A DNA stretch of 48,553 bases from Streptosporangiales bacterium (GTDB lineage Bacteria; Actinomycetota; Actinomycetes; Streptosporangiales; WHST01), in the NCBI GenBank assembly GCA_009379955.1, contig WHST01000036.1:1-48553 (forward strand). The letters are read 5' to 3'. Positions 31,547 through 38,844 of the stretch are shown piece after piece (positions within the stretch are counted from its first letter, which is position 1; each line of letters opens with the position of its first letter). Made by a program: the position numbers and the translations under genes. The notes beneath the pieces are model-generated. The model was not told where the DNA came from. It worked only from the letters and a program-made list of their open reading frames with translations, and searched no databases.

Positions 31547-32677
31547 GTGAACGCCTTTCCCATGGAGGACGTGCCGGGCGACCGCGTCGTCCTGCGGCAC
31601 CCACGGCCGGCCGACGTCGACGATCTCGTCGCGGTCGTGGACGACCCGCTGGTCAGGCGGTTCGTGCCGGCCCTGCCGGTGCCGTACACCCGTGCCGACG
31701 CCGAGCGGTGGGTCACCGAGACCGTGCCGGCCGCGTGGGCGGCGGGCGACGCGTGGTTCGCGGTGACCGAGCCGGGCGACGGCCGACTGGTGGGTCAGGT
31801 GGGCGTGTTCGGCGCGTCCGCGTACGACGTGGCCTCGACCGGTTACCTGATCGGTGCGGCGTACCGCGGCCGTGGGCTCGCCACCGCCGCGGTCCGGGCG
31901 GTCACCGACTGGGCGTTCGGCCATGGTGTGGCCCGGCTGGAGCTCGAGACCGACGTCGACAACGTCGCGAGCCAGCATGTGGCCCACGCCGCGGGCTACC
32001 GCCGCGAGTGCGTCCGCAGGGGAGCCGGTGCCCGTCGCGACGGCGGGCGCCGTGACCTCGTGGCCTTTGCCCGGCTGGCGGGCGATCCCGCGGGACCCGT
32101 CGCCCGCCTGCTGCCCGACCTGCCGTGCGGCGAGCTGTCCGACGGCGTGGTCACGCTGCGACCGCTCGTTGCCGACGACACCGCCTCGCTGCACCGGCTG
32201 TCCGGGCTGCCCGACGTCGTGGCCACCCGGGTGCCGCCGGAGGCGATGTCCGAGGAGGAGGCCCGAGGGCGGTGCACGAGCGCGGTCGCCGACTGGATCG
32301 CGGGCGACCTGGCGCAGCTCGCGATCCGCGACGCGTCGTCGGGGGAGTTCCTCGGGGAGATCAGCCTGCACTACCAGGCGCCCCGGCTCGGGCAGGCGAT
32401 GCTCGGCTACGCAATGCTCCCCGAGCACCGCCGCCGCGGCCACGTCGGCCGGGCGATCGACCTGGTCGCCGGCTGGGCGTTCGACTCGGTGGGGATCGTC
32501 CGGGTGACCGCCGGCACGCACGCCGGCAACGCTGCCTCGCAGCGGACGCTCGAACGCGCCGGCTTCTCGCGGGAGGGCGTACAGCGCCACCTGCTCCCGA
32601 ACGCCGACGGCACCCGCACCGACAACGTCATGTTCGTCCGGCTGCGGACCGACCGGCGTCAGCTGACCTCGTCGTAG
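31547..32677 (+). CDS. Protein with two GNAT acetyltransferase domains
   Basis: 376 residues, two RimJ/RimL-like N-acetyltransferase domains in tandem. Domain 1 (about 10-170): VVLRHPRPADVDDLVAVVDD, and the acetyl-CoA loop AYRGRGLATAAVRAVTDWAF, then RLELETDVDNVASQHVAHAA. Domain 2 (about 195-370): VVTLRPLVADDTASLHRLSG, PEHRRRGHVGRAIDLVAGWAF and RVTAGTHAGNAASQRTLERA. Both pyrophosphate-binding (R/Q-x-x-G-x-G/A) loops look intact. The substrate is unknown; related proteins acetylate protein N-termini or aminoglycosides. The start is GTG at 31547 (ATG at 31562 possible). Its 3' end overlaps that of sbcD by 19 nt and it is antisense to the cluster. Confidence 0.83.
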   Translation: MNAFPMEDVPGDRVVLRHPRPADVDDLVAVVDDPLVRRFVPALPVPYTRADAERWVTETVPAAWAAGDAWFAVTEPGDGRLVGQVGVFGASAYDVASTGYLIGAAYRGRGLATAAVRAVTDWAFGHGVARLELETDVDNVASQHVAHAAGYRRECVRRGAGARRDGGRRDLVAFARLAGDPAGPVARLLPDLPCGELSDGVVTLRPLVADDTASLHRLSGLPDVVATRVPPEAMSEEEARGRCTSAVADWIAGDLAQLAIRDASSGEFLGEISLHYQAPRLGQAMLGYAMLPEHRRRGHVGRAIDLVAGWAFDSVGIVRVTAGTHAGNAASQRTLERAGFSREGVQRHLLPNADGTRTDNVMFVRLRTDRRQLTSS

Positions 32678-33810
32678 AGGCGCTCGAAGAGGTCCTTGAC
32701 GGCGGTGTCGTCATGTCCGCGCTCCTCGAGGTACGCGGCGAAGAGCTGCCCCGGGGTGCGTCCGGTGCGGACGGCGCGCTGCCGGTCGTCGGAGCCGGCG
32801 ACGAACTCCGGGTCGACGCGCACCTCGAGCGCGTCGGGCAGCAGCTCCTGGACGGCCTCGCGGAGGCCGGCGCGCGGGCGTTCGCGGAGGAGCACGCGCA
32901 GCCACGCGCCCGCGGTGTTGTCGGCCAGTGCGGACACCTCGTCGAGGGTGCCGCGTACGGTGCGCAGCGCCGTGCCCGACGTGATCGGCTCGACGGTGAC
33001 GCGGGCGGGTGTGGCGGGGGCGACGTCGACGAGCAGCACGCCGGCCTCGTTGGCCTCCTCGCCGAAGTCGACCTGCAGCGGGCTGCCCGAGTAGCGGACG
33101 GGACACGGACCGGCAATCTCCTGCTGCCGGTGCAGGTGTCCGAGCGCGACGTAGTGGCACGACGCAGGGAAGACCGAGGCAGGGACGTGGTACGGGAAGA
33201 TCGTGTGGGCGTCGCGTTCGCCGCCGCCGAGCGCACCACCGGAGACCGTGAGGTGGCCGGTGACGAGGTTGACCGCCTGCTCACCGGACTCGAACGGCTC
33301 GGTGAGGCGTTCGACGAGCCGGCGCACCCAGTCGGCGTAGGTCTGCGTCGCCTCGGTGGTGGACAGGTCGAACATCTCCGCCGCGCGCACTGCGTGCCGC
33401 TGCGACAGGAACGGCAGGGCCACGAGCCGCCACGGCTCGCCGTCGCGGGTCTCGCCGGTCAGCAGGTGCTGCTCAGGCCGCGCGGCCACCTGGCCGACGA
33501 GGCGGACGCCCGCGGCGTCGGCCCACGGGCGCAGCGCGTCGATCTGCGCGCCGTTGTCGTGGTTGCCGGCGACGGCGACGACCTCGGCCCCGGTGCGCCG
33601 CAGGGCCGTGAGCGCGCGGGTCACCACCCGGACGGAGTCGGCGGCGGGGGCGGCGGTGTCGTAGAGGTCGCCGGCGACGAGCACCAGGTCGGGGCGCTCG
33701 CGCTCCGCGACGTCGATCACCTCGCGCAGCACGCGCGCGTGCTCCTCGGTACGGGCGCGTCCCTTGAGCACCTTGCCGACGTGCCAGTCGGCCGTGTGCA
33801 GGATCTTCAC
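32659..33810 (-). CDS. sbcD: SbcD/Mre11 nuclease
   Basis: 383 residues, calcineurin-like phosphoesterase fold. All five Mre11 motifs are seen: HTADWHVG (residues 5-12), VAGDLYD, VAGNHD, VTGHLTVSGG and VALGHLHR, with YSGSPLQVDF closing the nuclease domain. The C-terminal capping and SbcC-binding part follows (RTVRGTLDEVSALADN and onward). It makes manganese-dependent double-strand exonuclease and hairpin cuts. Nineteen bases follow herA on the same strand, so both are cotranscribed. It overlaps the convergent GNAT gene at the 3' end. Confidence 0.94.
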   Translation of the reverse strand: MKILHTADWHVGKVLKGRARTEEHARVLREVIDVAERERPDLVLVAGDLYDTAAPAADSVRVVTRALTALRRTGAEVVAVAGNHDNGAQIDALRPWADAAGVRLVGQVAARPEQHLLTGETRDGEPWRLVALPFLSQRHAVRAAEMFDLSTTEATQTYADWVRRLVERLTEPFESGEQAVNLVTGHLTVSGGALGGGERDAHTIFPYHVPASVFPASCHYVALGHLHRQQEIAGPCPVRYSGSPLQVDFGEEANEAGVLLVDVAPATPARVTVEPITSGTALRTVRGTLDEVSALADNTAGAWLRVLLRERPRAGLREAVQELLPDALEVRVDPEFVAGSDDRQRAVRTGRTPGQLFAAYLEERGHDDTAVKDLFERLYDEVS

Positions 33811-33829
33811 GGGCTCCCCTCGCAGGCGG

Positions 33830-35581
33830 TCAGAACGGGATGTCGTCGTCGGTGGTCCTGTCGGTCACCACCGCGAACGGGTCGACGGCCTGCGTCGCGG
33901 AACGCCGCGCCGACGCCGGTGCCGCGCCGGCCTCGGCCGGGCGCGTCGCCCAGGCGGGGAAGGGGAACTCCACGACCAGTGGCACCGGGATCTCCGGCTG
34001 GGAGACGAACATCGTGCCGGGCTTGGCGAGGACGGCACGTGCGCGCTGGGCCGGCGGCAGGAACGCGTACTCCGGGCGCGCGGACTCCGCGGCGTCGAGC
34101 CGACCGACGACGCGTACCGAGGAGTTGGCGATGATGCGGCGCTCCACCTCGGACGCGGTCTGCTGCGCGCCGATCAGGATCACGCCGAGGCTGCGGCCGC
34201 GCTCGGCGATGTCGAGCAGCACCTCCTTGATCGGGCTGCTGCCCTCGCGCGGCGCGTACTTGTTGAGCTCGTCGAGAACGATGAACTGCAGCGCGCGCCC
34301 GGTGGAGCCGCTCTCCTTGGCGTCGAAGAGCTGCTGCAGGGTCACGCCCACCACGAACCGCTGCGCGGTGTCGGGCAGGCTGTGCAGGTCGACGACGGTG
34401 AGCTGCGCGTCGCTGCCGATGACGCCGTGCGGCCGCTTCGCGGTGATGTCGGCGCGGACCAGCCGGTCGAGCGCCCGGCGGCTGGCGAGCAGCCGGCGCA
34501 GGAACGCGTTGACCGTGCCCATCGTCGTCGCGGCGCCCGCCCAGTCGACGCGGGTCGACTCGTCGAGCAGGCGCTCCTGGACGAACGCGACGATGTCGGC
34601 GTACGTGCGCAACAGCTCGCCCTCGACGTGGACCGCGCCCTCCTCGGTGGGCTTGGTGTCGCGCTGGAGCCGGGCGGCGACCTGGTGGACGACCATCGTG
34701 TACTGCTGGCGCTCGTCGTCGACGTCGGCGAAGGCGTACGGCAGCAGCGCCTGCGCGCAGAACTCCGCCGGCGTCCAGTAGAACGCGTCGACCCCGGTGT
34801 CGCGCACCGAGACGTCGGGCTTGCCGGTCGGGTCGCCGCGCAGCGGGGGAGCGAGCACCGCGACCGAGGAGAAGGGTTCCGCCGGCAGCCCGAGCTTGGC
34901 GTACTTGGCGCGCTCGGTGTCGTCGATGCGGGTGTTGGCGTGGTCGAGCAGCAGGAGGTCCTCGCCCTTGACCGAGAAGATCAGGGCCCTGGCGTTGTGC
35001 GCGTTGCCGAGCGCGCCGCCGCGGAACACCGAGTAGAGGAGCCAGGTGGCGAACGAGGTCTTCGTCGCGACGCCGGAGACCCCGGAGATCGAGACGTGCC
35101 CGCCGCGGGTGCCGTCGAGGAAGTCGAGGTCGAGGTAGATCGGCTCGCCGTCGCGACCGGCGCCCAGGGCGACCTTGCGGTCCATCTTGTCGAAGTACAG
35201 CGCCCTGGCTCGCTGCTGCTCGACCGCTCGGCGGACGACGGCGCCCGGACGCGGGGGCACGAACACCTCGGGCTCCACCCGGGTCACCGTGATCTCGGCG
35301 GCCTCCTGTACCTCCGCGGGCAGCATGCCGTCGGAGACGAGGAACACGTCGGAGTCGAACTGCGCCCCCTCGTGCCTGGCCCGCACGGCGGTGACGACGC
35401 CCGCGATCGCGACCGGCTCCCGGCCGGGCAGCTCACGCTCGGTGACCACGATGTCGTCGAGCTGCAGGTAGCTGTCGGGTCGTACCGCGACCCAGAAGTT
35501 CAGCGGGGTGGCGTCGGCGTTGCCCAGGACCCGGCCCACGGGCTCGCCGCCGGTGGGTCTGACCGCACCGTTCCGCTCCAC
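33830..35581 (-). CDS. herA: HerA-like hexameric ATPase (DNA translocase)
   Basis: 583 residues. HerA pumps DNA in the HerA-NurA-Mre11-Rad50 pathway. An N-terminal beta-barrel (HAS-barrel, about 10-115) is followed by the FtsK/HerA ATPase. The P-loop reads GVSGVATKTS (residues 167-176, Lys174): it has one extra residue and Thr instead of the last Gly of GxxGxGKS, though Lys-Thr-Ser is kept. Walker B is FIVLDELNKY (Asp437, Glu438); a sensor/arginine region is in IAERGRSLGVILIGAQQTAS. The GTG at 35581 is chosen because GGGAGG lies 9 nt upstream; the ATG at 35590 directly abuts that site. It heads the transcription unit with sbcD and is divergent from a PEP-mutase-family gene. Confidence 0.8.
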   Translation of the reverse strand: MERNGAVRPTGGEPVGRVLGNADATPLNFWVAVRPDSYLQLDDIVVTERELPGREPVAIAGVVTAVRARHEGAQFDSDVFLVSDGMLPAEVQEAAEITVTRVEPEVFVPPRPGAVVRRAVEQQRARALYFDKMDRKVALGAGRDGEPIYLDLDFLDGTRGGHVSISGVSGVATKTSFATWLLYSVFRGGALGNAHNARALIFSVKGEDLLLLDHANTRIDDTERAKYAKLGLPAEPFSSVAVLAPPLRGDPTGKPDVSVRDTGVDAFYWTPAEFCAQALLPYAFADVDDERQQYTMVVHQVAARLQRDTKPTEEGAVHVEGELLRTYADIVAFVQERLLDESTRVDWAGAATTMGTVNAFLRRLLASRRALDRLVRADITAKRPHGVIGSDAQLTVVDLHSLPDTAQRFVVGVTLQQLFDAKESGSTGRALQFIVLDELNKYAPREGSSPIKEVLLDIAERGRSLGVILIGAQQTASEVERRIIANSSVRVVGRLDAAESARPEYAFLPPAQRARAVLAKPGTMFVSQPEIPVPLVVEFPFPAWATRPAEAGAAPASARRSATQAVDPFAVVTDRTTDDDIPF

Positions 35582-35596
35582 GTTCAGCATCCTCCC

Positions 35597-35625
35597 TGTC
35601 GGCGGTGTGCCGTACGGTGCCGACA
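35597..35625. promoter_or_regulatory. Inverted repeat in the herA / PEP-mutase divergent promoter region
   Basis: TGTCGGC (35597-35603) and GCCGACA (35619-35625) are perfect 7-bp arms; the 8-bp palindrome CCGTACGG (35610-35617) lies between them, off-centre. It sits between two divergent genes, as an operator could. Confidence 0.35.
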
Positions 35626-35667
35626 CGCAGGCACTTGCCGATGAGCACAACACAGTAAGGGGATCCG

Positions 35668-36453
35668 ATGACGAGCAGGTCGACGGAGCGGCTGGTGGCG
35701 GACGCGCGGGTGCTCAGGTCGCTGCACCGACCGGGGGAGCCGCTGGTGCTGCCCAACGCCTGGGACGCGGGCAGTGCCCGCGCGGTCGAGGCGGCGGGTT
35801 TCCCCGTGGTGGCCACCGGGAGTGCCGCCGTCGCCGAGGCGTTGGGACTAGAGGACGGCGAGGCCGCCCCGGCCGGCGAGATGCTGGCGTCGGCGGCCAG
35901 GATCGCGGCGGCGGTGTCGGTGCCCGTGACGGTAGACGCCGAGGCCGGGTACGGCCTGCCGCCGGACGAGCTCGTCGAAGCGCTGCTGTCCGCGGGCGCG
36001 GTCGGCTGCAACCTCGAGGACACCGTGCACGCTGACGGCTCGCTCCGGGACATGGCGGAGCAGGCGGCGTACCTCGGCTCGGTGCGCGAGGCCGCGTCCA
36101 GGGCCGGCGTCGACCTGGTGATCAACGCCCGCGTCGACGTGTTCATCCTCGGCTGGGGCGAGCCCGGACAGCGCGTCGAGGAGGCCGTCCGCCGCGGCCG
36201 CGCGTACGCCGAGGCTGGCGCCGACAGCGTCTACCCGATCTTCGCCGCCGACCCCGACGAGATCGCCGCACTCGTCCAGGGCATCGGTGCGCCGGTCAAC
36301 ATCAACGCCGCGCCGCACGCGCAGTCACTCGCCCGCCTGGCGGAGCTCGGCGTGGCGCGGGTGTCGTACGGCCCCGGCCTCTACCGCCTGACCCAGCGGT
36401 ACCTGGGCGAGATGCTCGGTCGCATCACCGAGGGCGCCTATCCCGCACCGTAG
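35668..36453 (+). CDS. Isocitrate lyase / PEP mutase family enzyme
   Basis: 261 residues, TIM-barrel of the PEP mutase/isocitrate lyase superfamily. Marks: LVLPNAWDAGSARAVEAAGF, the metal and substrate loops VTVDAEAGYG (Asp, Glu), NLEDTVHADG and VINARVDVF. The KKCGH motif of true isocitrate lyase is absent, so a carboxyvinyl-carboxyphosphonate or 2-methylisocitrate-like or oxaloacetate-cleaving reaction is more likely; the exact substrate is not readable. The ATG at 35668 has AAGGGG 7 nt before it. It is a single gene, convergent with the toxin gene. Confidence 0.85.
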   Translation: MTSRSTERLVADARVLRSLHRPGEPLVLPNAWDAGSARAVEAAGFPVVATGSAAVAEALGLEDGEAAPAGEMLASAARIAAAVSVPVTVDAEAGYGLPPDELVEALLSAGAVGCNLEDTVHADGSLRDMAEQAAYLGSVREAASRAGVDLVINARVDVFILGWGEPGQRVEEAVRRGRAYAEAGADSVYPIFAADPDEIAALVQGIGAPVNINAAPHAQSLARLAELGVARVSYGPGLYRLTQRYLGEMLGRITEGAYPAP

Positions 36454-36475
36454 GAACCGGACGTCGGTCGGGACC

Positions 36476-36736
36476 TCACTGGTCGTAGACGTCGCGGCGA
36501 TGCCCGAGTCGCACGACCACGATCAGCAGCAGGTCATCGTGCACCGTGTAGATGATGCGGTAGTCGCCCACACGGACGCGCAACGCCGGCCGCCCCTGCA
36601 GAGCTCGCGCAGCAGGTGGGCGCGGGTCTTGTGCCAGCAACGCGATGGCGCCTTGAACCCGATGGCGAACGTGTGGATCGAGTTTGCGCAGGACCCTGGC
36701 AGCGGCCGGCCGCAGTTCGATGCGGTACTGGCTCAC
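36476..36736 (-). CDS. RelE/ParE-type toxin
   Basis: 86 residues, RelE/ParE-fold mRNA interferase-type toxin: YRIELRPAAARVLRKLDPHV, ALQGRPALRVRVGDYRIIYT and VVVRLGHRRDVYD, which gives the basic catalytic-cleft residues (Arg in RVGDYRIIY and the C-terminal RLGHRRDVY). It acts on ribosome-bound mRNA if it follows RelE, but ParE-type gyrase inhibition is not excluded. The GTG at 36736 overlaps the antitoxin stop by GTGA, the classic coupled toxin-antitoxin order (antitoxin first). Confidence 0.92.
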   Translation of the reverse strand: MSQYRIELRPAAARVLRKLDPHVRHRVQGAIALLAQDPRPPAARALQGRPALRVRVGDYRIIYTVHDDLLLIVVVRLGHRRDVYDQ

Positions 36737-36981
36737 GTCCAGCCGAGGTCGGCCTTGACCTGCTCCCAGGGAATGTTCGGACCTTCCTCGGCCATCGCCG
36801 CGTCGAAGGCCGCGACGTCCTCGGCGTCCTCCAGTGCGGTCATGAGCTGCTCGTAGCGCTCCGGGCTGACCAGTACGCCTGCTGGATGCCCGTAGCGCTC
36901 CAGGAACACCGCCTCGGTGCGGGCGGTGTCGATCGCCTCGGGCAGGTGCTCACGCGCTGCACTGATGTTCATGGTGGCCAT
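36733..36981 (-). CDS. Phd/YefM-type antitoxin
   Basis: 82 residues. The N-terminal Phd/YefM DNA-binding fold is ISAAREHLPEAIDTARTEAV, FLERYGHPAGVLVSPERYE, and the C-terminal acidic tail EEGPNIPWEQVKADLGWT wraps the toxin. The ATG at 36981 is placed 7 nt downstream of a TACAGT -10 box, so the message starts at the AUG; an ATG three codons further in is possible. The palindrome at 36990-37016 is its own operator, giving the expected self-repression with toxin as co-repressor. Confidence 0.92.
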   Translation of the reverse strand: MATMNISAAREHLPEAIDTARTEAVFLERYGHPAGVLVSPERYEQLMTALEDAEDVAAFDAAMAEEGPNIPWEQVKADLGWT

Positions 36982-36987
36982 GCAGTC

Positions 36988-37017
36988 ACTGTACAACTCT
37001 CCAAGAGTTTAGTACAA
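36988..37017 (-). promoter_or_regulatory. Promoter-operator of the toxin-antitoxin pair
   Basis: Plus-strand AACTCT (36995-37000) - CCA - AGAGTT (37004-37009) is a perfect 6-bp inverted repeat, framed by TGTAC (36990-36994) and GTACA (37012-37016). On the minus strand a -35-like TTGTAC (37017-37012), 18-bp spacer and -10 TACAGT (36993-36988) are covered by it. Seven bases later comes the ATG. Confidence 0.6.
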
Positions 37018-37026
37018 GACGCTCCC

Positions 37027-37893
37027 TCAGGGGCCGGCGCCCAACCGAGACGAGTCCTGCCTGAGGAAGTCCTGCAGGCCGGCGAGGTCGTCGGTGTTGA
37101 GGTGGTCGACGCCGGCGTCGCGCAGCTCGGTCCACACCGCCGTGCGAGCAGGGCCTGCCGTGTCGGGCGTCTCCCAGAAACGCAGGCGGTACCCCTTGGC
37201 GTGGGCGGTGTCGACGATCGTGCGCAGCTTCTCCCGCTGGTCCGCCGGGATCGGGCCGTCCCCGTTCCAGGCGAAGTGCGTCGTCCAGTTGTCGCTCACC
37301 AGCGGCATCAACGACGCGGGCGCGTCGGAGGCGAGGTCGGACAGCCGCCCGTCGTAGCCCGCGTAGCGGACCTTCTGCCGCGCCATCAGGTCGAACGCCC
37401 TGTTTCCGCTGACCACGGCCGTCACCGCGCGGGTCTTCTCGCGCCCGTGCCGCCAGTGCGTGACCAGCTTCGGGTACCGCTTCAGCTCCTTGTCGAGCGC
37501 GGCGTACGTGACCTCCGCCTCGCTCTTGACGTCGACGAGTAGCTGGAAGGGCCCGCGGTCGCCGGGGTAGACCGAGCCGCCGTTCTTCTTCGCGACCTCG
37601 TCGAGCGGGTCGAGGTAGAGGCTGCGCAGGGTGCGGGACGGGTCGACGTCGGCCAGGTCGTGGGCGACGAGCAGCCTGCCGTCGACGAGCCAGATGTCCG
37701 CCTCGACGCTGGTGAAGCCGTGGTCGAGCGCGTCGTGCAGCGGTCGGGGGTGCTCGTAGTCGTTGTGCGCGTGTGCCTGGCGCAGCGGCGCGGGGCCGGT
37801 GTCCGCGGTCGCCGTGCCGGGGACACCTCCGATCGCGAGCATGACGCCGAGCAGGAGGGACGTGGCGGCGGTGCAGCGGGTGCGGAGCCTCAT
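37027..37893 (-). CDS. Secreted glycerophosphodiester phosphodiesterase-like protein
   Basis: 288 residues with a signal peptide (RCTAATSLLLGVMLAIGGVP, cleavage near TATA|DTGP). The mature domain opens with AHAHNDYEHPRP, then GFTSVEADIWLVDGRLLVAH, FQLLVDVKSEAE and ends with VDHLNTDDLAGLQDFL, the layout of PLC-like/GDPD TIM barrels of the type acting on phosphodiesters outside the cell. The two His and the acidic pair (ExD, D..K) of the active site are present. The start is ATG at 37893; a GTG at 37905 is in frame four codons earlier. No downstream gene shares its strand. Confidence 0.8.
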   Translation of the reverse strand: MRLRTRCTAATSLLLGVMLAIGGVPGTATADTGPAPLRQAHAHNDYEHPRPLHDALDHGFTSVEADIWLVDGRLLVAHDLADVDPSRTLRSLYLDPLDEVAKKNGGSVYPGDRGPFQLLVDVKSEAEVTYAALDKELKRYPKLVTHWRHGREKTRAVTAVVSGNRAFDLMARQKVRYAGYDGRLSDLASDAPASLMPLVSDNWTTHFAWNGDGPIPADQREKLRTIVDTAHAKGYRLRFWETPDTAGPARTAVWTELRDAGVDHLNTDDLAGLQDFLRQDSSRLGAGP

Positions 37894-38009
37894 GGCAACG
37901 GACACTAGTCAGCTGTCGGTGCGGTAACCAGCCCGCGGCGGTGAACGTCCGGTGGCCGACGGCGGTACGCCCCGCCCTCCGAACCCCCGCGGCCTGCGAC
38001 GATGGGGGT

Positions 38010-38822
38010 GTGCCTGAGGTCGTCCATGTCACCGATCCCGCGGATCCGCGGCTCGCCGACTACGTCGACCTCACCGACGTCGAGCTGCGGCAGCGGCGGG
38101 AGCCTGCCGAGGGCCTGTTCATGGCCGAGGGCGACAAGATCGTCAGGCGGGCGCTCGAGGCGGGGTGCGCGGCCAGGTCGGTGTTGCTCGCGCCGCGCTG
38201 GCTCGACCGGATGGGTGACGCGCTCGCCGGCGTCGACTCCCCCGTGTACGTCGCGCCCGACGAGGTGCTCGAACGGGTCAGCGGTTACCGGGTGCACCGG
38301 GGGCCGCTCGCGGCGATGCGGCGGCCCGCGCCGATCGATCCGGTGCGGCTGGTCACGACCGGCCGGCACGTTCTCGTGCTCGAAGACGTCGTCGACCACG
38401 CCAACGTCGGGGCGGTCTTCCGCACCGCCGCCGCGTTCGCGTTCGACGGCGTGCTGCTCAGCCCGCGCTGCGCCGACCCGCTCTACCGGCGGGCGGTCAA
38501 GGTGTCGATGGGCGCCGTCCTCAGCGTCCCGTGGGCCCGGCTCACCGACTGGTACGCCGCCCCCGACCTGCTCCGCATCGCGGGACTGCGCAGCCTCGCG
38601 CTCACCCCGGCCGCCGACGCGGTCGACCTGCCGGAGCTGGCGCCGGACGATCTGCGGCGCTGCGCGTTGCTGCTCGGCGCCGAGGGCGACGGGCTGAGCG
38701 GCCACTGGATGCGCGCCGCCGACCTGCGCGTTCGCGTGCCGATCTCGTCCAAGGTCGACTCCCTCAACGTGGCGGCCGCGGCGGCGGTGGCGTGCTACGC
38801 GGTGGCCGTGAGCGCGCGGTAA
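38010..38822 (+). CDS. SpoU-family RNA 2'-O-methyltransferase
   Basis: 270 residues. N-terminal substrate-binding domain (about 1-100, with LFMAEGDKIVRRALEAG) and a C-terminal SpoU knot: VLVLEDVVDHANVGAVFRTA (motif 1, Asn-Val-Gly), LSPRCADPLYRRAVKVSMGA (motif 2) and ALLLGAEGDGLSGHWMRAAD then VPISSKVDSLNVAAAAAV (motif 3, the SAM knot). It methylates a ribose of tRNA or 23S rRNA using SAM; the target is not defined. The start is GTG at 38010 with GGGGG just before. Confidence 0.92.
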   Translation: MPEVVHVTDPADPRLADYVDLTDVELRQRREPAEGLFMAEGDKIVRRALEAGCAARSVLLAPRWLDRMGDALAGVDSPVYVAPDEVLERVSGYRVHRGPLAAMRRPAPIDPVRLVTTGRHVLVLEDVVDHANVGAVFRTAAAFAFDGVLLSPRCADPLYRRAVKVSMGAVLSVPWARLTDWYAAPDLLRIAGLRSLALTPAADAVDLPELAPDDLRRCALLLGAEGDGLSGHWMRAADLRVRVPISSKVDSLNVAAAAAVACYAVAVSAR

Positions 38823-38832
38823 GCGCGGCGGC

Positions 38833-38838
38833 TATCGT
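38833..38838 (+). promoter_or_regulatory. -10 box of the TetR gene at 38845, leaderless type
   Basis: TATCGT, six bases (GCAACC), then GTG at 38845. Confidence 0.5.
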
Positions 38839-38844
38839 GCAACC

